From the NCBI GenBank assembly GCA_019188255.1, contig JAETXT010000003.1:5704001-5768000 (forward strand): DNA of 64,000 nucleotides, read 5' to 3'. This document shows positions 37,052-47,500 of this stretch, one piece after another. A program made the position numbers and the translations under genes. Under the pieces are notes generated by a model. The model worked only from the letters and a program-made list of their open reading frames with translations. It did no database searches and was not told where the DNA came from. Source of the stretch: Verticillium longisporum (taxonomy: Eukaryota > Ascomycota > Sordariomycetes > Glomerellales > Plectosphaerellaceae). Numbering within the stretch: the stretch's first letter is position 1; every line of letters begins with the position of its first letter.

Positions 37052-37959
37052 ATGGCGTCCGGCGGCCCCTCCCCCCTCCCGTCCTTCCCCGCCTCCCGCT
37101 CCGGCACGCCCTCGTCCGCCACGGCCAACGGCACCAAGAGGACCAAGATTTGTGTCTACTGCGGTGCCTCGGCCGGTCTCAAGCCCACCCACATGGAGGC
37201 CGCTCGCGCGCTGGCCAAGATCATGGCCGAGAACAACATTGACCTGGGTGCGTACAGCTTCTGTCTCTCATCTCATCGGGCCGTTCCTGCGATTGAACGA
37301 CCTCTCACAAGCACACACCTCGCACGAAGCATCCCCCCACACCATACAAATCCACCCACGTAGTCGTACTACTTGATTTTGCCATCACTTTTGCAATCAA
37401 ACTGACATCCAAAATAGTCTACGGCGGCGGCACGGTCGGCCTCATGGGCGAGGTGGCCAAGTCGCTCGTGGCGCTCGCAGGCCCCGACGCGGTCCACGGC
37501 ATCATCCCCGAGGCCCTCGTGCGCTTCGAGCGCGACGACACGTACCAGTCGGTCAACGGCGACAACATGCGCATCCCCGAGGAGGCCGTCTACGGGCGCA
37601 CGACGGTCGTCAAGGACATGCACACGCGCAACCACATGATCGCCCCGGAGGTCCTTGCCGGCGGGCCCGGCACGGGCTGCCCCGCCCCCGGCGGCGGCTC
37701 CGGGACCATTGAGGAGGTGCCCGAGACGGCGACGTGGAACCAGCTCGGCATCCACGACCGCGGCATCTGCCTGCTCAACATTGACGGCTTTTACGACGGC
37801 ATCCTCACGTGGATCCGCCGCGCCGTCGACGAGGGCTTCATCCGCGGCGGCAACGCCGATATTCTCGTGACGGCGCCGGATGCGGCGAGCGCCGTCAAGG
37901 CCCTCGCCGAGTACAAGGCGCCCTCGTCGACGTTTAAGCTCGAGTGGAACAAGACGTGA
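37052..37959 (+). CDS. LOG family protein (cytokinin-activating phosphoribohydrolase type)
   Basis: Exon 1 is 37052-37247, the intron 37248-37417 (170 nt, CTGAC branch) and exon 2 runs to 37959, about 245 residues. Rossmann-like LOG fold: KICVYCGASAGLKPTHMEAA, VYGGGTVGLMGEVA, GIIPEALVRFE, VVKDMHTRNHMIAPEVLAGG, TWNQLGIHDRGICLLN, GGNADILVTAPD. Family members cleave cytokinin riboside 5'-monophosphate to the free base and phosphoribose. The normal [P/S]GGxGTxxE active-site loop reads CPAPGGGSGTIEEVPE. The GG.GT..E core is present, but Phe/Leu/Val positions around it are replaced by Cys, Pro and Ser without any length change. Whether it is active is uncertain. Confidence 0.88.
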
Positions 37960-38494
37960 GCGGCATGCCGTCGTCGATGACATGGTCGAGGGAAGAGAGG
38001 AACGAGCATTCTGACGCGGTGCGGCCGGGCCGCCTTGGAGTCTACGGATTTGGGCTCGCCCGGTGCTTGCCCCTGTTTCGATCCTGTGCGCCTTCTCCTT
38101 CGAGGGTGACTGGAGTGCCGGACTGAGTGCCGGACTGAGTGCCGGACTGAGTGCCGGACTGAGTGCCGGACTGAGTGCTGGCAACAGGCGTACAGGTCAT
38201 GTCTCGGTCGGGTAGCATGACGCGAGGCCATGCATGTACGGTAGCATTCTAGACAGACGGCATTCTCGGATATTGACACTTTCTCTCTCTCTTCCTCTTT
38301 GTCTCCTTTCCCCTGGGATTGGGCTGTCGCTCCGTAGTCAAATAATGGTGAGCGTGAATCAGGTAAAGACAAACCAAAGCACGCTGCCGTAACATGATGC
38401 GCAGGGCACAGACGATGCATCATGACGGCTCATTACCTCTACGGCCATCTAGTAGTACAATGCTTGCCCTCCTCCGGCCTGTAGCCCCGGCATC
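37960..38494. other. 3'-3' intergenic between convergent LOG and pre5 genes
   Basis: Contains the 12-bp array at 38113-38172 and a CT-rich stretch at 38280-38310. No gene was seen. Confidence 0.5.
38113..38172 (+). repeat. 12-bp tandem repeat, five copies
   Basis: Five perfect copies of GAGTGCCGGACT, followed by a degenerate sixth. Confidence 0.95.
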
Positions 38495-39560
38495 CTACTC
38501 GTCCACTGTCATGCGGTCCCCCTCACCCTCACCCTCGCCCTCACCCTCGCCCTCACCCTCGCCTGGCGCGGCCGCAGCGTCGATCCACACCTTGACGTCC
38601 TGGCCGTCGAGCACCTGGAAGGGCTCGAGCTGCTTCTTGCCGTCGGCAAAGCCGACGGTGGCGATGCTCGTGTTCTCGACGGTCAGCTCGCGGTCCTGGA
38701 CGAGGCTCTCGCGCAGGGCGCGCAGGCCGTGGTGCACGAGGTCGTCGCGGCTGCAGGCGGCAAAGGCGTCGACGTTGCGCTCGAGGTAGGTGCGGGCCAT
38801 CTGGGAGCGGGCGCCGATGGCAAAGGCGGCCATCTCCTCGGTCATGCCCGAGGGCTGGAACTCAAAGAGGTGGGGCCCCGTCTCGTCGACGCCGGCGACG
38901 AGCAGGCCGATGCCGTAGGGCCGCTTGCCGTACATCTGCGTGTTGATCTGGGCCTTTTCGCCGATGAGGTCGACGAGGGCGCGCAGCGGCATCGAGCGGC
39001 CGTAGGTCATGCGGTGGCCGAGGCACTGCTGCTTCATAAAGTTGGAGAGGACGCGGGCGTCCGAGGTGAGGCCGGCGATGGCGATGCCGGCGTGCTCGTC
39101 GACGGAGAAGAGCTTCTTCTGGTACGAGGAGAGCTCCTCGGCGTTGCGCTGGGCGTGTTAGCGGTGTGTGGCATGGCCAGTGCAGCGCAAGGCATGGCCA
39201 GTGCATCATAGGCATGGCCAGTGCATCATAGGCATCGCCAGTGCATCATAGGCATGGCCAGTGCATCATAGGCATCGCCAGTGCATCATAGGCATGGCCA
39301 GTGCATCATAGGCATCGCCAGTGCATCATAGGCAGGGACATACCTTGACGGCGACCAGGACGGCGTGTGTTTTGCTGACGATGCCGACAACGACGGAGCC
39401 CTGCTTGACGGCCTCGGCGGCATACTCGATCTGGAATATCCTGCCCTGGGGCGAGCTGTCGCAGTGTTAGCGGGAGGTCGGCCGCGGCGTGGCCTGCCAG
39501 GCATGTAGGAGGGAACGCGTACAATGTGACCGAGTCGTTGTCGTAGTTGTTCCTGAACAT
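38495..39560 (-). CDS. pre5: Proteasome subunit alpha-6 (yeast Pre5; human PSMA1 type)
   Basis: 20S core alpha-ring subunit. Exons are 39523-39560, 39344-39455 and 38495-39148, 267 residues. N-terminus [13 protein letters not shown] then [20 protein letters not shown], the alpha-subunit signature. Further conserved parts are [57 protein letters not shown] and [11 protein letters not shown]. The C-terminus is extended by a (GE)n run encoded by a CCCTCA/CCCTCG hexamer repeat and ends DRMTVDE. Intron 2 (39149-39343, 195 nt) consists mostly of a 20-bp minisatellite. It shares a 490-bp divergent promoter with vps55. The frame is intact. Confidence 0.95.
39170..39334 (+). repeat. 20-bp minisatellite inside a pre5 intron
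   Basis: The unit GGCATSGCCAGTGCATCATA has one degenerate and seven near-perfect copies. The only variable base alternates G and C, suggesting growth by 40-bp dimers. It fills most of intron 2 without touching donor or acceptor. Confidence 0.95.
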
Positions 39561-40051
39561 GCTGGTGCCGGCGTGGGTGTATTTCTTGATGGATTCGGGA
39601 GGGCGGCAGGCAAGGTCGGAGGGTTGGATTCGGGATGGCGGTGGTGATGGTTGGGTTGTGGTTGTGGTCTGGTCAGGTCAGGTCTGAGGGAGCTTCATCA
39701 ATCGAGCTGCAGTCGAGCAGCGCCAGGCAGCTCGAGCTTCGTAGCATCTCAGCGGGGCTGTGGCGTCACTGTGGCTGTGCTACATATACCCGTTTGATGC
39801 ATGATAAGCTTTCAAACATATGCACGTATAAGACGTGCAGCTAAGAGGATCGGCCGAGGTGACGTTGCTCCGACGAGCAAGCGGCAGGCTGTCGACATCG
39901 CCAACCTCAAGCCTCCAGCCTCCAGCCTCTCCAGCTTCCCCCTCGCCCGATCGCATCCCACCATCCGCACCGGACCGCGCGTGCCAGAAGCTGCCAAGCT
40001 GTAGCTGCCGAATTTCCGACGATAAGATACATCGCCAGCGCCACCGCCGCC
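39561..40051. other. Divergent promoter region, pre5 and vps55
   Basis: Bidirectional promoter of about 490 bp. I cannot point to a clear proteasome-type (PACE) element by eye. Confidence 0.45.
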
Positions 40052-40488
40052 ATGCCTACCGCCGGCCTCAAGACCATCATTGCCCTCTCCTTCGTCCTCG
40101 CCGTCGGCTTCCTGCTCGTCATCCTGTCGTGCGCCCTCTACAACGTCTACTACCCCCTGCTCGTCGTCGCCACCTATGTCCTGGCCCCCGTGCCCAACTG
40201 GATCTGCTCGCGCTGCGCCAACCCCGACGACTTTGTCGAGAGCTCGGGCGGCGCCATCCTCGACCTCGGCCGCTTCTGCACCGCCTTTCTCGTCGTCATG
40301 GGCATTGGTGGGTGTTTTCTGGTTCTCCTGGACTCCGTATGCTAACGTGTGTAGCGCTGCCCTTTGTGCTCGCCCACGCCGCCCTCATCCAGACGGGCGC
40401 CCTCGTCATGTCCATTGTCGGTGGTCTGCTGATCTACGGCACCATCATCAGCTTTGGCATGTTCTTCCAGGAGGAGCAGGAGTTTTAG
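40052..40488 (+). CDS. vps55: Vps55 (LEPROT family), endosome-to-vacuole sorting
   Basis: Exon 1 is 40052-40307, intron 40308-40354 with a GCTAAC branch, exon 2 runs to 40488, 129 residues. Four membrane spans: LKTIIALSFVLAVGFLLVIL, YYPLLVVATYVLAPVPNWIC, LGRFCTAFLVVMGIALPFVL and SIVGGLLIYGTIISFGMFF. The conserved loop is CSRCANPDDFVESSG. It works with Vps68 in late-endosome sorting in yeast. Length and layout are typical. The frame is intact. Confidence 0.95.
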
Positions 40489-40918
40489 GTAGAGGACAGC
40501 ATGACGCGGAACGGTGAGCGGAGACGGCGACGCGGAAACGAACGCGGAAACGAACGCGGACACGACGACGACGAGGCATCTCACGAGGGCCCACGGGGTC
40601 TGTATTAGTACATGTGCGACGGCGGGATATGGGCGCATCTGGGCGTGCGCCTTCGGCTAGGAGCGTGGACGGGAGCCGAGTCTCAAGGCAGACCGAGACC
40701 GAGGGACACCATGATGAACATGCATACAGTATATGTAGGACCAAGGGTGCACATCAAGCATGGGGTGAAATCACAAAGATGCAAGATGAACCCCGAAATA
40801 ATCCCTTGCCGATACGTTGAGTATCCCAAACGCCAGCCCATGCACCTCTATCCGTGTTGAGTCTCTGCCAGCCCAACTCCCCCATATAATCGCTGTCCAG
40901 CCGTCTACCGCTGTCCAG
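40489..40918. other. 3'-3' intergenic between convergent genes
   Basis: Contains a short GCGGAAACGAAC repeat (about 40532-40560). No gene was seen. Confidence 0.45.
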
Positions 40919-43477
40919 CTACTGCGAAAACACGCCCAGCGGCCCCGCCAGCTTGGTGAACATCTCCTCCGTCTCGCCCTCGGGCGTGCTGAGGATCGTC
41001 ACGGCGCCGCCGGCGCCGATGTGCCAGACGTCGCCGTCGTCCTCGTCGCCGCCGTCCTCGTCGCCGCCATCCTCGTCGTCCCACCGCCACATGGTCCGTA
41101 TGGTGACGCTCCAGTCGCCGCGGCCCGTGACGTCCATGTACCCGATGACGCCCGAGTACAGGCCCCTCTCGCCGCGCCCCTCGAGCTCGGCGAGCAGCTC
41201 GCAGCTCCTCTTCTTCGGCGCGCCCGTCATGCTGCCGGGCGGCAGGCTCGCCGCCAGCACGTCGAGGCCCGTGTGGGGGTGCGCGTGGCGGCGGCGGTCG
41301 GGCAGCCGGGCGTCGACGACGGTGATCATCTGGAAGACGGACGCGTACTCCTCGACGCGCATGAGGTGCGGCACGGCGACGCGGCCGGGCCCGCACACGC
41401 CGTGCAGGTCGTGGCGCTCGAGGTCGACGATCATCAGGTTCTCGGCCTCCTCCTTGGGCACGTGCAGGATGGCCTCGGCGGCGGCGAGCGTCGCGACGGC
41501 GGCCGACTTGCGCACCGTGCCCTTCATCGGCCGCATCGAGCAGGCGCCGCGCGCGTCGTGCTCGAGGAACCCCTCCGGCGACGACGACACGACCGTCGCG
41601 CCGCCGAGCCGGACAAAGGCGCCAAAGGGCGCCGGCTGGCGCGTGCGCAGCGTGCGGTAGAGCGTCCAGGCCGTGTCGGCGCAAGATCCTGACGACGAGG
41701 GCCGCGGCATGCCTGACGACGAGGGCCGCGGCATGCCTGACGACGAGGGCCGCGGAATGGAAACGGTCGTCTCGTCGGTGAGGCACAGCTCGTACGACTC
41801 GCCGGCGGCGATGAGGTCCTGGCAGCGCCGCACCTTGGCGTCGTAGGCGGCGGCCGACGGCGTCGTGACGCGCACGCCGGCGAGCACCTCGGCCGACAGC
41901 CCCGGCGCCGGACGCACGCGGTCGGCGGCCCAGTGCGGCGCCGCCTGCAGCGCGGCGACGGTGGCGTCGATCCAAAAGTCGGCGTTGAGCTTGCGGTTCT
42001 GCAGGTGCTGGACGTGCAGCAGGCCGCGCGCGTGGTCGACGACGAGGCTCCTCGTGATCCAGGCGAAGCAGAGGTCGGGCCTGCGGTGGCCGCGCACGTG
42101 CGCCGGCGCCACGTCGACGTCGATGCCGGCGAGGCCCATCTCGTAGCTGACGTAGCCCATGAAGCCGCCCCGGAACGGCGTGTCGTCGGCGGTGTCGGCG
42201 TCGGCGTCGTCATCGGCAGCGTCGAGCGTGCGCCGCGCGACAAAGTCGGCGAGCAGCTGCCAGATGGTCCTGTGGTGCGTCGTCAGCGGCACCGTCTCCC
42301 GGCGGTCGACGGCGACGCCCTGGATGCAGGGGATGCGGGCCGTGGCAAAGGCGTCGCCGACGCGGTGCTCGATGCGCAGGGCCTCGTCGACGTCGAGGGC
42401 GATGACGCTGTAGCGGCCGCGCACGTCGGCGGCGCCGCTGGCGAGCTTGTCGGCGTTGGCCGAGTCGAGGATGATGTGTTCGGACGAGGCCGCGGTGCCG
42501 CGGCGCAGCATCTCGACGAGGTCGGGCACGCGGAGGTGCGACGGCAGCGCCAGCGTCTTGCGCGTGTAGGCGCAGTCGAGCCCGACGGTGGCGAGCGGCG
42601 ACGTCGTCTCGGTCCACGGCACCTCGGCGCCGTGCTGGTCGGCGAGCCGACGGACTTCGGAGAGGAGGCTCGGGCGTGTGGCATTTCTCGCGAGAAGGGG
42701 GCTGCCGGCGCCGGCCGTCACGACGTCTCGCTGAGTCTCGGCGTTCCAGCGCATGGCCTCGCGGAACCAGTTCTGGAGCACGGCGTGGCCGGCGGCGTGG
42801 GTGCAGACCGACTCGGGGTGGTACTGCACGCCCCAGAAGGGCTTCTCGCGGTGCTTGACGGCCATGAGGATCCTCTCGCTGGCCTCGCCGTCGCCTCGGT
42901 CCTCGCTGGCCCAGGCCAAGGGCAGCAGGTCGGGGGCATCGCTCGGCGCGTCCCAGCGGCGCGCGGGCCACGCGGCCGCCGGCACGGCGTCCTGTCCCAC
43001 ATCGGCGCAGAGGCTGTGGTAGAGCGTCGCGCTGAACGGCGGCACGGCGTGGAAGATGTCGCCCTTGAGCTTGCGCGTCAGGGCGGCGGGCTTGTCGTGG
43101 TCGATGGAGCGCACCATGCCGTGCAGGCCGCGACGCAGACGCCGGACGCCGGCGCCCGCGCTGAGGACGAGCGACTGGAAGCCGAGACAGACGCCGAGCA
43201 CAGGCAGCAGGTCGTCATGACTGAGAGCCCAGATGGCGCGGATGAGGCCTACGTCTGCCTCGTGGTCGGGCGAGCCGGGGCCGGGCCCGCAGACGACGGC
43301 ATGGTAGTGGGCCAGCTCACGGCGAAAGGCATGGGCAAAGTCGGGCGATTTGGGGTCGAGCAGAGGCGTGTCGATGGGCAGGACGTGGACGTCGGCGTCG
43401 AGCAGCGTCGTCAGCAGCGAGACAATGTTGTTGGTGAAGGAGTCGTAGGCATCGAGGAAGAGGATCTGCGGCCTCAT
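40919..43477 (-). CDS. abz1: Aminodeoxychorismate synthase (bifunctional PABA synthase)
   Basis: Makes 4-amino-4-deoxychorismate from chorismate and glutamine for folate synthesis; a fused PabA-PabB enzyme as usual in fungi. Single exon, 852 residues. The N-terminal glutamine amidotransferase has CGPGPGSPDHE, the nucleophile Cys97 in LGVCLGFQS and the His-Glu pair in GVQYHPESV. The C-terminal chorismate-binding half has GGFMGYVSYEMGLAGIDV, SYELCLTDETTVS, APFGAFVRLGG, SSPEGFLEHD, PMKGTVRK and LPPGSMTGAPKKRSCELLAE. An insertion of three PRPSSSGM copies (about residues 573-596) lies between ETTVSI and TAWTLYRTLRTRQ, at a surface loop in the family. The frame is intact. Confidence 0.95.
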   Translation of the reverse strand: MRPQILFLDAYDSFTNNIVSLLTTLLDADVHVLPIDTPLLDPKSPDFAHAFRRELAHYHAVVCGPGPGSPDHEADVGLIRAIWALSHDDLLPVLGVCLGFQSLVLSAGAGVRRLRRGLHGMVRSIDHDKPAALTRKLKGDIFHAVPPFSATLYHSLCADVGQDAVPAAAWPARRWDAPSDAPDLLPLAWASEDRGDGEASERILMAVKHREKPFWGVQYHPESVCTHAAGHAVLQNWFREAMRWNAETQRDVVTAGAGSPLLARNATRPSLLSEVRRLADQHGAEVPWTETTSPLATVGLDCAYTRKTLALPSHLRVPDLVEMLRRGTAASSEHIILDSANADKLASGAADVRGRYSVIALDVDEALRIEHRVGDAFATARIPCIQGVAVDRRETVPLTTHHRTIWQLLADFVARRTLDAADDDADADTADDTPFRGGFMGYVSYEMGLAGIDVDVAPAHVRGHRRPDLCFAWITRSLVVDHARGLLHVQHLQNRKLNADFWIDATVAALQAAPHWAADRVRPAPGLSAEVLAGVRVTTPSAAAYDAKVRRCQDLIAAGESYELCLTDETTVSIPRPSSSGMPRPSSSGMPRPSSSGSCADTAWTLYRTLRTRQPAPFGAFVRLGGATVVSSSPEGFLEHDARGACSMRPMKGTVRKSAAVATLAAAEAILHVPKEEAENLMIVDLERHDLHGVCGPGRVAVPHLMRVEEYASVFQMITVVDARLPDRRRHAHPHTGLDVLAASLPPGSMTGAPKKRSCELLAELEGRGERGLYSGVIGYMDVTGRGDWSVTIRTMWRWDDEDGGDEDGGDEDDGDVWHIGAGGAVTILSTPEGETEEMFTKLAGPLGVFSQ
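41688..41759 (-). repeat. 24-bp tandem repeat, three copies, inside abz1
   Basis: The plus-strand unit starts CCTGACGACGAGGGCCGCGG, with three nearly perfect copies encoding PRPSSSGM each. The in-frame unit length keeps the enzyme open. Confidence 0.95.
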
Positions 43478-44524
43478 GCTGCCGTGTTGGGCCGGGTCTG
43501 GGGGTGAGAGGTGGGTGAAGGTGAGTGAGGTGAAGGTGAGGTGAAGTCGAAGCAGAGTGAAGGTGAAGATGAAGCGAGTGAAGTCGAGATCGGGGCTCCA
43601 GAAAAGTCGGTCGGGTAGCGCCGGGATTAGCCCCGACGCTCAAGCGGCGAACCTTGACGATAGACGAGTGATCAATTGATTCGTAGTCTGCGAAGAGTTT
43701 GACGTGAGCTCTATCAATAGGTGTGAAGGCTTCATCGCAAGCTTCATTGGAGCACCTCGGACAGCAACATACGTATGCTCTGCAGAAGACGTGACTATGT
43801 GTTGTATCCTCGATTTGACTGATCATAACCAAACTATAAATGTCTGCCATGACGCCTGCGTCCCAGATCAGCTGAACCGCTGGCATTACCGGGTTGCCAT
43901 GAGCCATCTGCGTAGTATGGAGAAATCAGTTGGAAGATGCTGCTACATAGTGCCCATGAAATGACCAGGGCGCCTGATCATAGCATCTTGCTGAGGTTAT
44001 GTTCTTTGTCTGTCCTGGTGATGACTCGCGACACCAAGTAGACTGGATCAAAACTCACCAGACAAATGCCAGAGGGATTCTGCATACCACTAGATGAAGA
44101 GCCAACTGCTACTAACCAACCGTCAATTCATAAGTGGACGTCGGCCACCAGCCTCGGAGCCCGTCAACCGCACCTCATCGCGAGTACACCATACTCTGCA
44201 TGTCTTGGGTTGCTGTCTTCTCTACCCTCTAGATAAAGTAAAAGCTGATAACCGCTGCTCTGACTGCAGTAGACTTCAGCCTTGGCCATCAACTTGCATT
44301 CGACAAAGACCAGCCAATTGCTGCCGAGACAGACAACCTCAAATCGGCCAGCATCGGACACATCAAGTCAACTTCATGGAATGTACCTCGACATACACCA
44401 CAGGAAACTCTACAACCTCAGCACATAACAACGTAGTCAATACAGCGCCTCGCCGCTCACACATCCATCATGCCATCGTGATCATGAATGCCCATGCTCA
44501 TGCTCATGCCATGCCATGCGAACG
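43478..44524. other. Intergenic between abz1 and trs120
   Basis: Promoter of abz1 and 3' region of trs120, both minus strand. GGTGAAGGTGA-type imperfect repeats at 43510-43580 lie just upstream of abz1. No tRNA could be folded. Confidence 0.5.
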
Positions 44525-47500
44525 CTACTCCGGCGCATCCCTCGCCACGACAACGCACGGCTGCCGCGAGTGCCAGATGCGCCGCTCCTTGACGCCGAGC
44601 GCCGCGTCGAGCATAATCTGCGTGTCCGACCGCGGCCGCCGCGCGCTCTCCGTCGCACTCGTCTCGTCGCCGGCCTCCTTCGCCGCCGCCTCCCACACCT
44701 GGTACTCCTCGACCGACGCCGTCACCTCAAACGCGCCGCGGCACAGCGCCGTGAACCCGAGCACCACCTCGGTCGTCGCGCGGGGCCCCAGCACCGGCAG
44801 CGCCTGCTGCAGCGTGCCGTTCCAGCTGACCTTGCGCGTAAAGTCGAGCGCCACGTTGAGCGGCCGGTGGCACAGCGACGGCATGAGCCGCAGCAGCGGG
44901 TACATGGCCTGCGCCGTGCGGTTCGTCACGCGCACGCGCAGCTGCGAGAACGCGTCGACGACGACCTCGTTGCTGCTGCTGCCGCCGCTGCTGCTGCTTC
45001 TGTCACCGGACTGCACCGGACCATCGGCGCCACCGACCGAAATGTCGACGCCGACGTCGTCGACCTTGACGGCCTCGAGCATGCGCGGCGTCAGCCGCAG
45101 CCCGCGGAGCTCGACGAACCCGCTGCGCCGCGGGCCCGAAGTCGTCGTCCACCGCGCGCTGAGCCCGCGCAGCATCCGCTCGCGGTACCAGAACGCCTCG
45201 CGGTTGACTCTCTCGACGTCCGGCGGAATCTTGCTCGTGCTGACGACGAACTGGCGCTGCCGCGACGGGTTGAGCGCCGGGATCGACGCGTGCGGGTCCT
45301 CGAGGAACACGCGTCGCAGCGGCATCACCACGCGTGCTGTGTTGCCCGGCAAGATGTGCTCCTCCACCGCCGTCGTGCCGCCGTCCCCGTCCTTCTCGTC
45401 CTCCTTGTTTTCGTTTTCGACCCTCACCTTGACGTGGCTCGACGAGCCGTTGCGCAGATCCATCGTCAGCAGGCAATACTCGTCGTCCGATGAGGAGGCC
45501 TGGTCCTCTGTCGTCGTGCCGGGCCCCCCAAGCGACGCCCAGAGCGCCGGCGGCATGCGTCCGTGCAGCGGCAGCACCTCGAGCCGCGCGAGCTCGACGC
45601 TGGCGTTGACCGTCACCGTCAGCTGCAGCGACACGCGCCGCGTGTGGAACTTGTCGACAATCGCCTCGGGGGGCACGCCGAGGTGCGCGTAGTCGATCTG
45701 CAGCGCCGCGCTCGTCAGGCCCGGCTTGCCCAGCATCTCAAACGCAAACGTCGCCGTGGCGCCCGGCGCGATGAAGCGCTTCGTCGTCTTGTCGAGCCTG
45801 CGCAGCGCCTGTCGCTTGACGAGCATGTGCTCGTACTCGTACAGCTCGGCCGGCGTGGCGTCGCGGTTGCTGATGGCCGCCTGCAGCGCCGCCTGCGTCG
45901 AGTCCTCAAACGAGAAGAGCATAAAGTCGGCTGGCGTCGTCGCCGACAGGTTCTCCAGCGTGACGGAGAAGACGTGCTTCTCGCCCTCGAGCACCATGAC
46001 CGACGACTGCGGCAGCGTCGTCGACTTGACAACGACCATGGGCTGCGGGGCGATGACGTGGAGACCAATCGTTTTGGTCGCCAGCTGAGGCGCCCTCGAC
46101 ACGGCCGATGCGACGCTCTCCTCGAGAACCGCCGCACCGAGCGCCTTGACCTTGGCCTCGCCCTCGGGCGCGTAGGGCTGCTTGAAGATGGGGAAGCTCC
46201 GCTCGCGGCAACCGTGGATGCGGACGACGGCGCCCGTGATGCGCAGCGCGCCGGCCGCCTTGGGAATGCCCGTCATCTTGACGACCTGGGTCCGGTAGGG
46301 GCCTAGCACGATCGCGTCGGAGAATGATTCGAATTCGACGCCCTCCGAGCCGAGACGGATATGCTCAATCTCCACCTCGACATCGTAGGGGTTCTGCAGC
46401 GTGACCCTGAACGTCGCCGGCTCGTTGGCCACCAGAATGTGCTCAATGGCTGCTTTGTCTGGTTCCTTGAGGAACGGGTTATAGATAAAAGGGTTGACGT
46501 CTTGCGACGTTCGCGCGGCCGCCGCGCCGGGCAGCGTGCTTTTCGCGTGGGGCACGGGAATCCTCGTGCTCGGCAGAAGGTCCAGGCTCACGTCTCTAAC
46601 GAGGAACTCGTCCCAGTACTCCGCTGCGAGGTGCTGCAGGCCCAGCCGTCTCGTCAGATTCGACGTCTTGGAGATGTTGGTGGCCAGCCGAATCTGCTCT
46701 TCACGTGATATCGACGGCGAGGCATCCTCGCGACGTGGACCAGGCGCCACGCCGGACCCTGCTGACCGCAGCAGATCGCTCGAGTACTTGAGCACGCCGT
46801 TGAAATCGGGAAGCGCTTCGGAAAAGTTGATGCAGGCTCGAAGAATGTTAAGCTTGATGCCGGGAAAACCAAAGAACCGTGCCGCTGCCTGCCCCTGAAT
46901 CCGGGCGAGCGCGGGCTCTTCCCCGGCCGTCTCCGCCGATGGTTTGTGCATCTCGTAACCCACTACACCATACGACCTGCAGAGCATGCCGAGAAAGGCG
47001 TCGACGCCTTGTTCGACATCACCCTCACCGAGCTCCAGAGCCATGGCGCCGTTACTGTGACCATGTGCTGCGTTGAGAGCCACGAGGCCAGCCGCCGGGT
47101 GGATGCCCACGTCAGCGGCGCCGCGCGTTCGGGCTTCGACGAGACCGCCGATGAGCACCGACACGAGCTCGCGAAGGACCATGGCCTTTTTCCGTTGGTG
47201 GCCCAGAGGCCCCAGGACGGAGGCGATGCCAGCGAGGATCGTAGCTCGATCAATCACCGTCAGGAGCTCTGACGCCGACGAGGGGAAGGCGCGGAAGAGC
47301 TGGTTCACAATCTGCTGGCGGGTCGGCGAGATAGTCAGACGCGGTGATGTCGTCAGGGGCTTCTCCGGAAGCTTCCCGTAGACCATCATCTCAAAGGCCC
47401 GGTCTCCGAGCTTGCCGTCGGCAAAGTGCAGAGCAGAAAGGAGCTTGCAAAATCGAATTGTGACCTCGGCTGCTGGGAGCGGTGGCAGGTGTTCGGCAGA

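Noticed and set aside
41933..43507. 524-residue plus-strand ORF over abz1
   Set aside because: Antisense shadow of the PABA synthase gene; Val/Gly/Arg-rich without known motifs.
44160..44240. tRNA-like segment (antisense reading EDSNPRHAEYG resembles translated tRNA)
   Set aside because: The T-loop lacks the invariant GGTTCRA core and no cloverleaf could be drawn.
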